Origin: J054 sp963850255
GTDB lineage: Bacteria; Pseudomonadota; Gammaproteobacteria; Steroidobacterales; GCA-2729495
NCBI GenBank assembly: GCA_963850255.1
Contig: CAWKLL010000045.1
Location: 38,538-102,537 of the forward strand
Length of the DNA: 64,000 nucleotides
Direction of reading: 5' to 3'
The notes below the pieces were generated by a model. That model saw only the letters and a list, made by a program, of their open reading frames with translations, was not told the origin of the DNA and did not search any database. This document shows positions 9,266 through 18,246 of the stretch, piece by piece (the stretch's first letter is position 1; each line of letters opens with the position of its first letter). Made by a program: the position numbers and the translations under genes.

Positions 9266-9508
9266 CTAGTCACTCCGATATCGGCGCCAACCCAGAAATC
9301 CGAGCGCCGAAGCAAACAGCCAGGCCGCGCCTGGCAGCGGGATCGATTCGGCTGCGCCAAAGTACCACTGCACGCCTTCACTCAGCTGATCCTGGCCGCT
9401 GAGAATTCGGATCATCTCCGCCTCGGACGGCAGGTTGCCCGTGCTGATCAGGTGCGTTTCCGCTGCCGCGCAATCACCAGGCTGCCCAGGCCCGATAGCA
9501 ACAACCAC
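9266..9508 (-). pseudogene. remnant carrying a second VPLPA-CTERM-like sorting signal
   Basis: An open stretch just downstream of the intact CTERM gene ends with SIPLPGAAWLFASALGFLG and then WRRYRSD, a textbook CTERM tripartite signal (motif, hydrophobic helix, arginine cluster). Only about 60 residues precede a stop and there is no signal peptide; its 5' part overlaps the neighbour's tail in another frame. It is best read as the 3' remnant of a tandem paralogue. A short independent gene is less likely. Confidence 0.45.
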
Positions 9509-10224
9509 AGTGCGCCCGGCAGCGGCACTACGGTATAGCCGGTGAAAGTTTCGCCCACGTAAGCGAGATTCAATTGATCGGTGGCCAGCACATCGTCGCC
9601 TGTCAGCAGAGTCAGCGCAGCCGGATCCAGGAAGTTATAGAAGCCCAGCGAGACGTCATACACGCCGATCGCCAGATCCTGGTTAAGGTCGCGCGAACTG
9701 TTCGCCTCGGCCGGTTCAAAGCCATTGGTGAACTCATCGTCGGCCGAGGCGTAGGTAATAATCATTTGCCCGGCCGATCCGTCGCCACCGGTCCAGCTGG
9801 CAGTGGGTCGTTCCGGGCTGCTGCTCGGCACCACGCTCAGGCTCAGCGCGGGTGTCGGAAAATCGCCCGCGCCGGGCGGGCCAACACGCGCGCCCTCGTA
9901 AATGCTTTGGCCCCCGCTGCTGAGATCGATTACCAGTTGGAACGTGGTGTCGAAAAACGCACCTAGATCGCCCAGGCTCAGGTCCTCGGCTTCCACGTCC
10001 CAGTTGCTCTCGCCGCTGTCGAAGGCCAGGGGAAATGTTCCGAGGTCAGGATGTACCAGGTCGACGCTATTGGCATCACCAAAATCTGAAATCTCGAGCT
10101 CCACCGCATAGGTACCGAGAAAAGTAGCTTTGGCGAAGACGTTAACCTGTGCCGCTTGCGCGCCGGCGGAGACGAGGCCGAACAGCGCTAAACCGCAGAG
10201 GGTTTTCCAGTGAATTCTTTTCAT
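9448..10224 (-). CDS. VPLPA-CTERM sorting-domain extracellular protein
   Basis: 258 residues from the ATG that lies eight bases after AGGA. A Sec signal peptide (MKRIHWKTLCGLALFGLVSAGAQA by start and end) is followed by a secreted beta-rich domain of about 210 residues, including VFAKATFLGTYAVELEISDFG and FDTTFQLVIDLSSGG. The C-terminus is VVPLPGALWLLLSGLG, then ARQRKRT: a sorting signal of the PEP-CTERM type, normally processed by an exosortase and attached to the envelope or exported with exopolysaccharide. No exosortase gene is in the window. A promoter and an intrinsic terminator lie upstream. Confidence 0.82.
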   Translation of the reverse strand: MKRIHWKTLCGLALFGLVSAGAQAAQVNVFAKATFLGTYAVELEISDFGDANSVDLVHPDLGTFPLAFDSGESNWDVEAEDLSLGDLGAFFDTTFQLVIDLSSGGQSIYEGARVGPPGAGDFPTPALSLSVVPSSSPERPTASWTGGDGSAGQMIITYASADDEFTNGFEPAEANSSRDLNQDLAIGVYDVSLGFYNFLDPAALTLLTGDDVLATDQLNLAYVGETFTGYTVVPLPGALWLLLSGLGSLVIARQRKRT

Positions 10225-10260
10225 TATCATTTTCCTGATGCGTGTCAATCACGCGGGCAC

Positions 10261-10306
10261 AAAAAAACGCGAAGGCCCCCTCTTATACCAAGGGAACAAT
10301 TCGCGT
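10261..10306 (-). terminator. Rho-independent terminator in front of the CTERM gene
   Basis: On the minus strand ACGCGAA pairs with TTCGCGT (7 bases) enclosing an inner stem CCCTT/AGAGGG, and is followed directly by seven T (A-run 10261-10267). It lies after the M48 peptidase gene and 37 bases before the CTERM start. It either ends M48 transcription or attenuates transcripts from the promoter at 10318-10346. Confidence 0.75.
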
Positions 10307-10317
10307 CATCAGTGTCT

Positions 10318-10346
10318 TTTATACGCTTGCTGCCCACCTGCGTCAA
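10318..10346 (-). promoter_or_regulatory. sigma-70 promoter for the CTERM gene
   Basis: On the minus strand TTGACG (10346-10341) is separated by exactly 17 bases from TATAAA (10323-10318), close to consensus. Transcription should start near 10311, only a few bases before the terminator hairpin, so the first product would be a leader of about 50 nucleotides unless polymerase reads through. Confidence 0.6.
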
Positions 10347-10399
10347 TTAAATGGCGGGCCGTCTTGGCGACAGCAGTCGACAAGCGAGAGCCGGGTTTG

Positions 10400-11600
10400 T
10401 CAGTCCAGGTCTACCTCGCAGCCGAGGCACTGATCGACGAACAGCGTTGCCACTCCCAGCGCCCGTGCCAGTTCTTCCAGTTTGCAGCGCGCCGTCTGCA
10501 TCAGGTCGTAATCTGCGCGGGCGACGATGCTGAGGTCTTGAAGAACGCGCATTCTTTGCGTCGGGCTGGTGGTCTCCACGACCTTGCGAATTCGTTCCGG
10601 TAATTCCCTGGCGAGTTTTTCCAGATCCAGATTCTCGCTGTAACTACCTGCGCCGGCGAATTCTTCAAAGACTTCGATTTCAGCCGGACTGATGCCGCCA
10701 CTGGCATCGGCGATCACCAACGCGGCGGCGAAGAACAAACGGCGCATGGCCTCCGCGGTATCGGTCTTGCCTTCCAGGTAATTGGGCTCCATCAGCGCCA
10801 TGAGTCGCTGTACGGCTACTTCCAGCTCGGCGGCGGAGGCTGCCGCCGTCCTGCATGAACTCACTTTCATGAAACAGCTTCAGCGCATGCACCCGCAGCG
10901 GACTGAACGGGTGTGTGCTGAACCAGTCGGCGGTAGGTGCGCCCTGGCCCGGTTTGGCATCCACCACCTGCATGTCGTCGACCTGGGCCAGGAACTCCTC
11001 GAGATTAAAGTTGATGACATCGTTGCTCAATCCGGAACTCAGCCGGAACAGCGCTCGACCCACGCCCTGCAGGTCCTGCGCGCAATGGGCACCGGCGCGG
11101 TCGGCGGAAATTTCTGCGTAGCGCGACCAGGCAAATAATTCCAGCGCCAGCTTCGGGTCGGGCCGGGCGTCGCCGCGCAGCACGTAGCCAATAGGAATGT
11201 CATGGTGCTGGTAGATGTGGTGGCCAAGTTCGTGGCCAATCACAAAGCGTAGTTCGCTGCCGGTGAAACTTTCCAGCAGGCTGGAAGTGAACAGGATGAT
11301 TAGCCGTCCATCTTCCGGCTTCACGCAAGCTGCGTTGAATTGCGCGCCGGCATAGACATACAGCTCGATGGGAATTTCCACGCCGAGCTTCTCGCAGCAG
11401 TCGTCCAGCATGCTGTAGACCGTCGGCGACATGTTGCGCGTGAGGCGCACCGCGGTGGCCAGCAGCTGGCGACGTACACCCGTAGGGCCTTCTTCGGCCG
11501 CTGCTGCCAGGTGTTCGTTAACACGGATAACTTCGGATTTTTCGAGCAGGGCCTTGAACAAGCTGAGGTCGTTCTGGCAGCGAATGTGGTCGGCTTTCAT
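10400..11600 (-). CDS. M48-family metalloprotease with C-terminal TerB-like domain (frameshifted)
   Basis: Full extent is 399 codons plus one base. Residues 115-170 contain the zinc peptidase signature: IGHELGHHIYQHH (ligands His123 and His127, catalytic Glu124) and the downstream glutamate in YAEISADRAG. No signal peptide or transmembrane helix is seen, unlike HtpX or BepA, so it may act in the cytoplasm. The frame breaks near 10845. In the next frame a helical domain continues with FFAAALVIADASGGISPAE and acidic residues, resembling the TerB/DjlA helical fold. AGCTCC read as AGCCTCC would explain the break. It is the last gene before an intrinsic terminator. Confidence 0.78.
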
Positions 11601-11798
11601 AGGTGCATGGCTTCGGTGAGGCAGGGAGCTGCGCCGATTGAAGGATAAAGCCTCGGCGCAGAGACTATGCTCATGATAGCGAAATGCTGGTGCGGAAGTC
11701 GGCGACGGGCCGGCTCACAGACACGCATTGAACCCCAGGCGCAGACAAGCGCCTGCCATTACCGGCAAATGTAATCCTGCGCGGAACTGAAATCGGCT

Positions 11799-12581
11799 TT
11801 GGCGGTCCAAATTCCCGTGCGTACTTCAGGTTTCATATCGCTGTGCAGTTTGCTGTTCGTGATCCAGCCGGGTCACGCCGTAGACCTCAGTAGCACGGCA
11901 GAGCAGGCCCAGTTACTGGAGCTATATACGTCGGAAGGCTGCAGCAGCTGCCCGCCGGCCGATCGCTGGCTAAGCAGCCTGCTGGATAGCCCAGATCTTT
12001 GGTGTCGCGTGGTGCCGGTGGCCTTTCACGTAGACTATTGGGACTACATTGGCTGGACTGATCGATTTGCCAGTAAGGCTTTCAGCGATCGACAGCGCGC
12101 TTATGCCAGGGCCGGTGATATTTCCAGCGTGTATACCCCGGGTTTCGTGCTGGCCGGCAACGAGTGGCGCGGCTGGTTCGATGGCCGCTCGCAACCGCCT
12201 GCCGAAGAGCAAACAGCGTCCGTCAATTTGCAGCTGGGCTACGCAGACGCACAGGGTTCGCTGAGTGTGTACGCTGCGCCCGGCACATACGTAGCTTACG
12301 TCGCCTGGCTAGGATTCGATCAGCGCAGTGAAGTCAGGCGCGGCGAAAACCGAGGTAAGACATTGCGACACGATTTTGTCGTGCTGCACTTACAGGAAGT
12401 GCCATTGGCGGCAGCGGGCGATGCGTTGCGGGGTGAATTCTCTGCGCCAGGGCAATTGCCGGCATCGCATCGCTATGCTGTGGCGGCCTGGGTTGCACGG
12501 GCAGGTTCGCTGCAGCCTTTGCAAAGTATCGGCGGATGGTTGGATACGGACGATCGTTTACTGGCCCGCGAGGGCTGCTGA
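11799..12581 (+). CDS. DUF1223 family secreted thioredoxin-fold protein
   Basis: Up to 260 residues; the longest form uses TTG at 11799, and GTG at 11817 is equally possible. A signal peptide (ISLCSLLFVIQPGHA) precedes the hallmark of DUF1223, LLELYTSEGCSSCPPADRWL, whose C-x-x-C is in the position of a thioredoxin active site. VAFHVDYWDYIGWTD and RQRAYA are further family motifs, and SVYTPGFVLAGNEWRGW contains the conserved cis-Pro-like region. It probably acts in the periplasm; a redox role is inferred from the fold only. It is transcribed away from the M48 gene. Confidence 0.85.
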   Translation: MAVQIPVRTSGFISLCSLLFVIQPGHAVDLSSTAEQAQLLELYTSEGCSSCPPADRWLSSLLDSPDLWCRVVPVAFHVDYWDYIGWTDRFASKAFSDRQRAYARAGDISSVYTPGFVLAGNEWRGWFDGRSQPPAEEQTASVNLQLGYADAQGSLSVYAAPGTYVAYVAWLGFDQRSEVRRGENRGKTLRHDFVVLHLQEVPLAAAGDALRGEFSAPGQLPASHRYAVAAWVARAGSLQPLQSIGGWLDTDDRLLAREGC

Positions 12582-12604
12582 ACGCTGGCTCGTCGTCGCC
12601 GCTA

Positions 12605-13042
12605 CTAGCCTTGTTCCGTGGCGCGACGCTGCGTCCTGAGTATTTCCACAATTTTTTCGGCCGGCACGATCTCGCCCTGGCCGACACCGGGACAAAAAGC
12701 CGCCACGCTATTCCAGCTTTTGGGCCGCATGTTTTCCGGCCAGAACGGCCAGGTGCGGCACTGCGTGGGCCGGGCGGTGTAGACCGAGCAGCGCGCACCG
12801 TCGAGAAAACGGCACTCCGGCTGCTCATTGATCAGGAAGAACTGTTCGTCTTCGGCTTTGTGGCAGTACTGACGGGTGAACTTGGCCGTTGCGATGCCGA
12901 GATGAGCAGCCAGGCGACGGCGATCTTCCAGGGTCACGTACACGTAACCGTAGCTGCCACGCGATACGCAACACTGGCCGCTGCCCTGGCAGGCAAATTG
13001 CACGCCATCTCCCCACCAGGGTTTGCGACCGGGCCGACTCAC
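12605..13042 (-). CDS. YkgJ-family cysteine-cluster protein
   Basis: 145 residues from GTG (TTG at 13057 is an alternative). Cysteines are arranged as in the YkgJ/Fe-S zinc-cluster family: FACQGSGQCCVSRG near the start, then QYCHKAEDEQFF, ECRFLDGARCSVYTARPTQCRTWPFWP and AAFCPGVGQG. The family (PF03692) is thought to bind an Fe-S cluster or zinc; its biochemical role is not established. The gene is convergent with the DUF1223 gene and its frame is clean. Confidence 0.85.
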   Translation of the reverse strand: MSRPGRKPWWGDGVQFACQGSGQCCVSRGSYGYVYVTLEDRRRLAAHLGIATAKFTRQYCHKAEDEQFFLINEQPECRFLDGARCSVYTARPTQCRTWPFWPENMRPKSWNSVAAFCPGVGQGEIVPAEKIVEILRTQRRATEQG

Positions 13043-13168
13043 GCCAGGTCCCGGCAACAGCGGCGTTTATTGATGTCGGCGTTCACCGGCGCATCTTCGC
13101 GTAGTCGAGTCCGCTATGCCAGAAGCGTTTCGACTCGACGCCTTGTATTTGGAATGCTAGCTTGGCGT

Positions 13169-13892
13169 ATGAACAGAACTTATCGAAACACTTTCTCCAT
13201 CATCTTGATGCTGACGTTTTACCTGGTACCCACACTGCTTGTGGCCGCCGGCCATGCCAAAAGCGAAGCCCGCGCGCAACTGCTGCAGGCCCTGGAAGCC
13301 TATCAGCCAGGTTCGGCGCCTGATGCGGATGTAACCCGGTCCATCGACGCCGCCGCGGCCAAGCTCGAGCAACTCGTCGGACCGCCGGATTTGCAGGCCG
13401 ATGCGAGCGCCGCTGCCGGCCAGTGGCTGACCTTGTTCAGCAGCCAGGGAATTTTCGGCGAGATTGATTTGTCGTTCATGACCCGCGCCATGCCGGGCGG
13501 TGGGGCCGAGGGCGGTACCGCGCGCATTGAGCAGGTGGTGCAGGAACTGCGCCCCGCGCAGGGTTTTTACCGCAACATGATGGTGATGCAGGTGGGCGCG
13601 CAGGCAGTACCGGCTTTGTATATCGCCACGGCCGACCTGTCGATTTCGGCCACGCAGTCCAATTTGCTGGAAGTACGCTTCCGACGCATAGAGTTTGTGC
13701 CTGGCAGTGCTGCTGTTTCGCCCGCGCAACTTCGCAGCGCTTTGAAACTTGCCGGAAGGCACACCGCTGGCGCTGGAAATTCCGCTGATGCCGGGCGCGC
13801 CGGCTTCTGACTCCACGGTCACCTATCTCGACGGTGATCTGCGCATCAATCGCGGCAAAGACTACTTCGCTGTCATGCGGCGATTGCAGTAG
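13169..13892 (+). CDS. PAP/fibrillin (plastid lipid-associated protein) family, exported, frameshifted
   Basis: 240 codons plus one extra base. A signal peptide (TFSIILMLTFYLVPTLLVAAG) is followed by a fibrillin-like N-terminal helix (ARAQLLQALEAYQPG) and helices with EQLVGPPDL, then a beta-barrel with GQWLTLFSSQG and LLEVRFRRIEFVPG. The frame breaks near 13750, where CTGCCGGAAGG has become CTTGCCGGAAGG. The next frame gives PEGTPLALEIPLMPG and the diagnostic ending TVTYLDGDLRINRGKDYFAV. Family members in plants and cyanobacteria associate with membrane lipids; the role in proteobacteria is unknown. Confidence 0.75.
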
Positions 13893-13954
13893 CAGCGGCT
13901 GCTGATCGGGAATTGCCCGAGCCCCGGCGCCGCCAACCCGGCTATAGTGTCCGC

Positions 13955-14446
13955 ATGAATCAGTCTGCTCCGGAACGCATTAGCGTGTTTGTCGATGTGC
14001 AAAACATTTACTACACCTGTCGTCAGGCCTATCGGGCGAATTTTGATTACAACAAGTTCTGGGCGCGGATTGGCGACAAGCATGAAATTGTCACTGCTGT
14101 GGCTTATGCCACCGACCGCGGCGACGAGAAGCAGGCGCAATTTCAGAATATCCTGCGCGCCATCGGCTTTGATGTGCGCCTGAAACCCATGTTGCAGCGT
14201 CAGGATGGCTCGACCAAGGCCGATTGGGACGTGGGTATTGCCCTGGACGTCTACGAGGCTGCGCAGGCGGGTGACGGCGTTGTGTTGCTATCCGGCGACG
14301 GCGATTTCGCGGTGCTGCTACGGCGAATTCGCCAGCGCTTCAAGACTCGCTCGCAGGTATTTAGTGTGCCCGAGCTGACCGCTGTCGCGCTGATTGCCGC
14401 TGCCGATCAGTTTGTCGCCATCGATGAGTCGTTGTTGCTGCGCTAG
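13955..14446 (+). CDS. NYN-domain (PIN-like) ribonuclease, LabA/DUF88 family
   Basis: 163 residues from the internal ATG, where homology begins. The NYN nuclease pattern is complete: ISVFVDVQNIYYT (first acidic residue), AYATDRGDEKQAQF, a basic KPMLQRQDGSTKADWDVGIALD (second acidic cluster) and VVLLSGDGDFAVLLRRIR (third). These acids coordinate Mg2+ in this RNase fold. The C-terminal VPELTAVALIAAADQFVAID is standard for LabA-like proteins. Length is typical. It lies about 60 bases after the fibrillin gene on the same strand. The RNA target is unknown. Confidence 0.85.
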   Translation: MNQSAPERISVFVDVQNIYYTCRQAYRANFDYNKFWARIGDKHEIVTAVAYATDRGDEKQAQFQNILRAIGFDVRLKPMLQRQDGSTKADWDVGIALDVYEAAQAGDGVVLLSGDGDFAVLLRRIRQRFKTRSQVFSVPELTAVALIAAADQFVAIDESLLLR

Positions 14447-14462
14447 GCGCCTGCCGTCGCTG

Positions 14463-15257
14463 CTATCGGCAAAGAAAATCCATTACCAGGCTGTTGTAGC
14501 GCTCAGCGTCGATTTGCGGACAGAAGTGCCCCCCGCTGGGTAGCAGCTGCAGTTCAGCGCCGGGAATGCGTGCCGCCAGCGTGCGTGAAAAATTCACCGG
14601 TGTAATCTGATCGTCTTCGGCACAGATCACCAGGGTCGGCTTGGCAATGCGTTCGGCATGGATGCCATCGTTGAAATCGCAGACGGCCTGGATACGCGCC
14701 TGCTCGATGACTTCGCCGGGAAAATCGGCCAGTCGGTCATCGAGCATTTGACCCAGCTGATCACCACGCTGCTGCAGCCAGGCCGCCGGCAGGGCGCGCA
14801 ATAAGCCATCGAGCAGATAGGCACGTGCGCCGCACCGCGCGAGAATGTCCCGGCGCAGGTCGAATAATTGCCTGAAAAACGGATCCTGCTCGGCCCAGCT
14901 TGAACTCAGCACAATGCTTTCCACGCGTTGTTCATGATACAGGGCAATGTGCTGCACGATGGCGCCGCCGGTAGAGTGGCCGAGCAGGTGGGCTTTTTCG
15001 ATGTCCAGCGCATCGAGCAGGCGCAGCACGTCCTGGCTCATCTGCGCCACCGAGTAGCTGATCTCGTCGCGGCTGCTGTTGCCGGTGCCGCGATGGTCGT
15101 GCAACACCAGCTGAAATTTTTCCGCCAGGGCAGCGCGCTGCTGCCGCCAGAAAGCCAGGCGGCCGCCGAGACCGGCAATCAGCAGCAGCGGCGGACCATG
15201 GCCCTCAATCTCTACCGCAAGCTGCGCGTCGCCGATGTCGACCTGCATTTTTTTCAT
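14463..15257 (-). CDS. alpha/beta hydrolase (RutD / enol-lactonase-like)
   Basis: 264 residues; AGGC precedes the ATG. Visible are the oxyanion region LLLIAGLGGRLAFW, HDHRGTGNS, the nucleophile elbow LLGHSTGGAIVQH, the acid in ICAEDDQITPVN and the catalytic histidine in SGGHFCPQIDAE. The cap domain has DLRRDILARCGARAYLLDGLL. It closely resembles the hydrolase at 22808-23626, so the two are paralogues flanking the same gene island. Known relatives open lactones or hydrolyse aminoacrylate or esters; the substrate here is unknown. Confidence 0.85.
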   Translation of the reverse strand: MKKMQVDIGDAQLAVEIEGHGPPLLLIAGLGGRLAFWRQQRAALAEKFQLVLHDHRGTGNSSRDEISYSVAQMSQDVLRLLDALDIEKAHLLGHSTGGAIVQHIALYHEQRVESIVLSSSWAEQDPFFRQLFDLRRDILARCGARAYLLDGLLRALPAAWLQQRGDQLGQMLDDRLADFPGEVIEQARIQAVCDFNDGIHAERIAKPTLVICAEDDQITPVNFSRTLAARIPGAELQLLPSGGHFCPQIDAERYNSLVMDFLCR

Positions 15258-15368
15258 CTGTTTGCCTGCTTCATGCCACGCGGCTATCGAAACGACGCAA
15301 CAATCTATTGGATCGTTGGCCAGCTTTACAGTCTAATCATTTTTTAACTGCTGCCGGGAGCTGATGCT

Positions 15369-17250
15369 TTGAGCTACGCCGACACCTATGCCCGCTGGCG
15401 CAAGGACCCCGAGGCCTTCTGGGCTGATGCCGCGACCGGCATTGACTGGATTACGCCGTTTGAACAGGTCTGCGATGTTTCGGCACAGGCACATGGCCGC
15501 TGGTTTGCCGGCGGTCGCCTGAATACCTGCTACAACGCCCTGGACCGGCACATCGACGCCGGCCACGGTGAACGCCTGGCGCTGATCTGGGATAGCGCCA
15601 TGACGGGTGCGCAGCGGCGCTTCAGTTTTTCCGAACTGCGCGCAGCCGTGGCTGAATTCGCCGGTGCCATGCAGGCCGAAGGCGTCGGCTATGGCGATCG
15701 CGTCATCATTTATATGCCCATGGTGCCGGAAGCGGTTATCGCCATGCTGGCCTGCGCGCGCATTGGTGCGGTGCATTCGGTGGTGTTCGGTGGTTTTGCG
15801 GCGCGTGAACTGGCGGCACGGATAGACGATACCCGGCCGGTACTGGTGGTCTCGGCCAGCTGCGGTCTGGAGCCGGGCAAGGTGGTCCATTACCAGCCCC
15901 TGCTTAACCAGGCGCTCGAGTTAGCGCAACACCAGCCCCGCCACTGTGTGATTTTGCAGCGTGCCGAGTCGCAGGCGGAATTGACCGCCGGCCGCGACAT
16001 TGAATGGCAAGATTTTGTCGCCGCGGCCGCGCCGGCCGATTGCGTGCCCTGCGCCGCGACGGATCCGCTGTATATCCTCTACACCTCCGGTACCACCGGC
16101 CAGCCCAAGGGCGTGGTGCGGGATCATGGCGGCCATGCGGTGGCGCTGAACTGGTCGATGCAGGCCGTCTATGGCGTTGATGCCGGCGATGTGTACTGGG
16201 CGGCATCGGATATCGGCTGGGTGGTGGGCCATTCCTACATTGTTTACGGCCCGTTGCTGCGCGGTGCGACGACGGTGATGTACGAGGGCAAGCCCGTGGG
16301 CACGCCCGATGCCGGCGCGTTCTGGCGCGTGGTGGAAACCCATGGCGTGAATGTCCTGTTCACCGCACCCACCGCGTTTCGAGCCATTCGACGCGACGAT
16401 CCGCAGGGTTCGCTGGCGGGTTCACGGGATCTGGCCAGCCTGCGGGCATTATTTCTGGCCGGCGAGCGCTGTGATACCAGCACGCTGGAATGGGCGCGCA
16501 CGGTGCTGGGGATTCCGGTCATCGATCACTGGTGGCAAACGGAAACGGGCTGGTCCATCGCGGCTAACCCCCTGGGTCTCGGTCTGTTTCCGGTGCCGCC
16601 CGGTTCCGTCGGCCAGCCCATGCCCGGCTGGCAGGTCGAGGTGGTCGACGAGCAGGTACGCCCGCTGCCGGCGGGCACCATCGGCAGCATCGTGTGTCGC
16701 TTACCGATGCCGCCGGGCAGTCTGCTCGGCCTGTGGAATGCCCAGGAACGCTTTCGCGATTCTTACCTGGCGGAATTTCCCGGCTGCTACAAGACCGGCG
16801 ATGCCGGTTACTTTGATGCCGACGGCTGCCTGTTCGTCATGACGCGCACGGATGACGTGATCAACGTCGCCGGGCATCGACTCTCCACCGGTGCGCTGGA
16901 GGAGGTCATCGCGACCCATCCCGATGTGGCCGAATGTGCGGTTACCGGCATCGCCGATGCGCTCAAGGGCCAGGTACCGATGGCGTTCATCTGTCTTGAA
17001 AGCGGGCGTCGAGCGGACCGAGGCCAGTGTCATCGATGAAACGGTGGCGCTGGTGCGCGAGCGTATCGGCCCCGTGGCGGCCTATCGGCGCGGACTGATT
17101 GTCGCGCGGCTGCCGAAGACCCGCTCGGGCAAAGTGTTGCGCGTCAGCCTGCGACAGCTGGTGGATGGTGAGAAATTCGACACCCCGCCGACCATTGATG
17201 ACCCGGCCATTCTCGATGAGATTGCCGAACAATTAGCGTCATCTGGTTAG
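15369..17250 (+). CDS. prpE: propionyl-CoA synthetase-type acyl-CoA ligase PrpE (frameshifted)
   Basis: 626 codons plus one extra base; TTG start with GGGAG upstream. The ACS N-terminal domain (RWFAGGRLNTCYNALDRH) is followed by the AMP-binding loop LYILYTSGTTGQPKGVVRD, GWVVGHSYIVYGPLL, the adenylate motif DHWWQTETGW and the hinge KTGDAGYF. The frame breaks near 16995 (CTG to CTTG). In the next frame the C-terminal domain continues with the conserved lysine region ARLPKTRSGKVLRVSLRQL and PTIDDP, characteristic of PrpE rather than Acs. It converts propionate, or a similar short acid, to its CoA ester at the cost of ATP. Confidence 0.87.
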
Positions 17251-17252
17251 GC

Positions 17253-18230
17253 TTACCAGTCTACTTCTACGCCGATTTTCTGCGCGCGCGCGCGTTCCCA
17301 GCAGGCCAGGCCTGCGCCCAGATCCTGCGCGGCGACACCCACAGACTTGTAAACGGTAATTTCTTCAGCATTGCGGCGACCCTCGCGTTGGCCGGCCAGC
17401 ACCTCGCCAATTTCACCGGCCAGCTGTGCTTCGCTAAACGCACCCGCCTCTATGGCATCGAGTAACTCGCCCGCCTGGTCCATGGCCGAGGTCCGATAGT
17501 CGACGAAGAAGCGCCCGCAGGTCACCACCGCCTGGTCCGCTTCGGCAGCCGTGCGCACGGCTGCGCCCACCAGGTTGACGTGGCTGCCGGGTGCCAGCCA
17601 TTCGCCTTTGAGTATCGGGCTTGTCGCGGCCGTGACGGTGGTAACTACATCGGCGCCCTGCACGGCAGACTGCGCCGATTCGCAAACGGTTACCGCGAGC
17701 TCGTGTTCCCTGCGCAGGCGTTCTGCCAGCGCTGCGGCGTTGGCCGCCGTACGCCCCCACAGGCGCAGTTCATTAAAGGGTCGCGCAGCCAGTAGGGCGG
17801 CGACGTGATGGCGTGCCTCGTCACCCGTACCCAGCACGGCCATCACGCGCGCGTCGGCACGCGCCAGTACCCGGGTGGCCAGGCCGCTGGCCGCAGAGGT
17901 ACGAATAGCGGTGAGCTCGGCACCATCGAGGAGTGCCAGCGGGAAGCCCTCGTCGGCATCAAACACCATCACGGCGCCTACGTGTGAACCGTAGCGGCTG
18001 CCCGGCTCGCGTGGATATTTGCTGACGATCTTGACGCCAAAGGTGCGTGGCTCGCCGAGGTAGCCGGGCATCAGGGTGAATTTTCCCTGGGTGCCGGGTA
18101 TCGACAGGTAGCGGCGCAGCGGCATGTCCATATTGCCGGCCGAGACCTGGCGCATGACCGTATCCAGTACTTCGATACAGGCCGCGTGGTCCAGCGCCCG
18201 GCTGACAGCGGCGCTATTGAGAATCAGCAT
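17253..18230 (-). CDS. ornithine cyclodeaminase / mu-crystallin family protein
   Basis: 325 residues from the ATG preceded by AAAGGAA. Family features: the start MLILNSAAVSRALDH, KFTLMPGYLG with the conserved FGVKIVSKYP lysine, LTAIRTSAASGLATRVLA and the Rossmann motif VMAVLGTGDEARHHVAAL. The dinucleotide fold is followed by DVVTTVTAATSPIL and GSHVNLVGA. Members act as cyclodeaminases, ketimine reductases or N-alkyl amino acid dehydrogenases; the substrate is open. The gene follows the cupin gene by 16 bases on the same strand, so they form an operon. Confidence 0.85.
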   Translation of the reverse strand: MLILNSAAVSRALDHAACIEVLDTVMRQVSAGNMDMPLRRYLSIPGTQGKFTLMPGYLGEPRTFGVKIVSKYPREPGSRYGSHVGAVMVFDADEGFPLALLDGAELTAIRTSAASGLATRVLARADARVMAVLGTGDEARHHVAALLAARPFNELRLWGRTAANAAALAERLRREHELAVTVCESAQSAVQGADVVTTVTAATSPILKGEWLAPGSHVNLVGAAVRTAAEADQAVVTCGRFFVDYRTSAMDQAGELLDAIEAGAFSEAQLAGEIGEVLAGQREGRRNAEEITVYKSVGVAAQDLGAGLACWERARAQKIGVEVDW

Positions 18231-18246
18231 GCCGGGTTCCTTTCTT

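Noticed and set aside
12536..13168. Long 5' extension of the fibrillin reading frame
   Set aside because: It is antisense to the YkgJ gene; the signal peptide at 13169 marks the real start.
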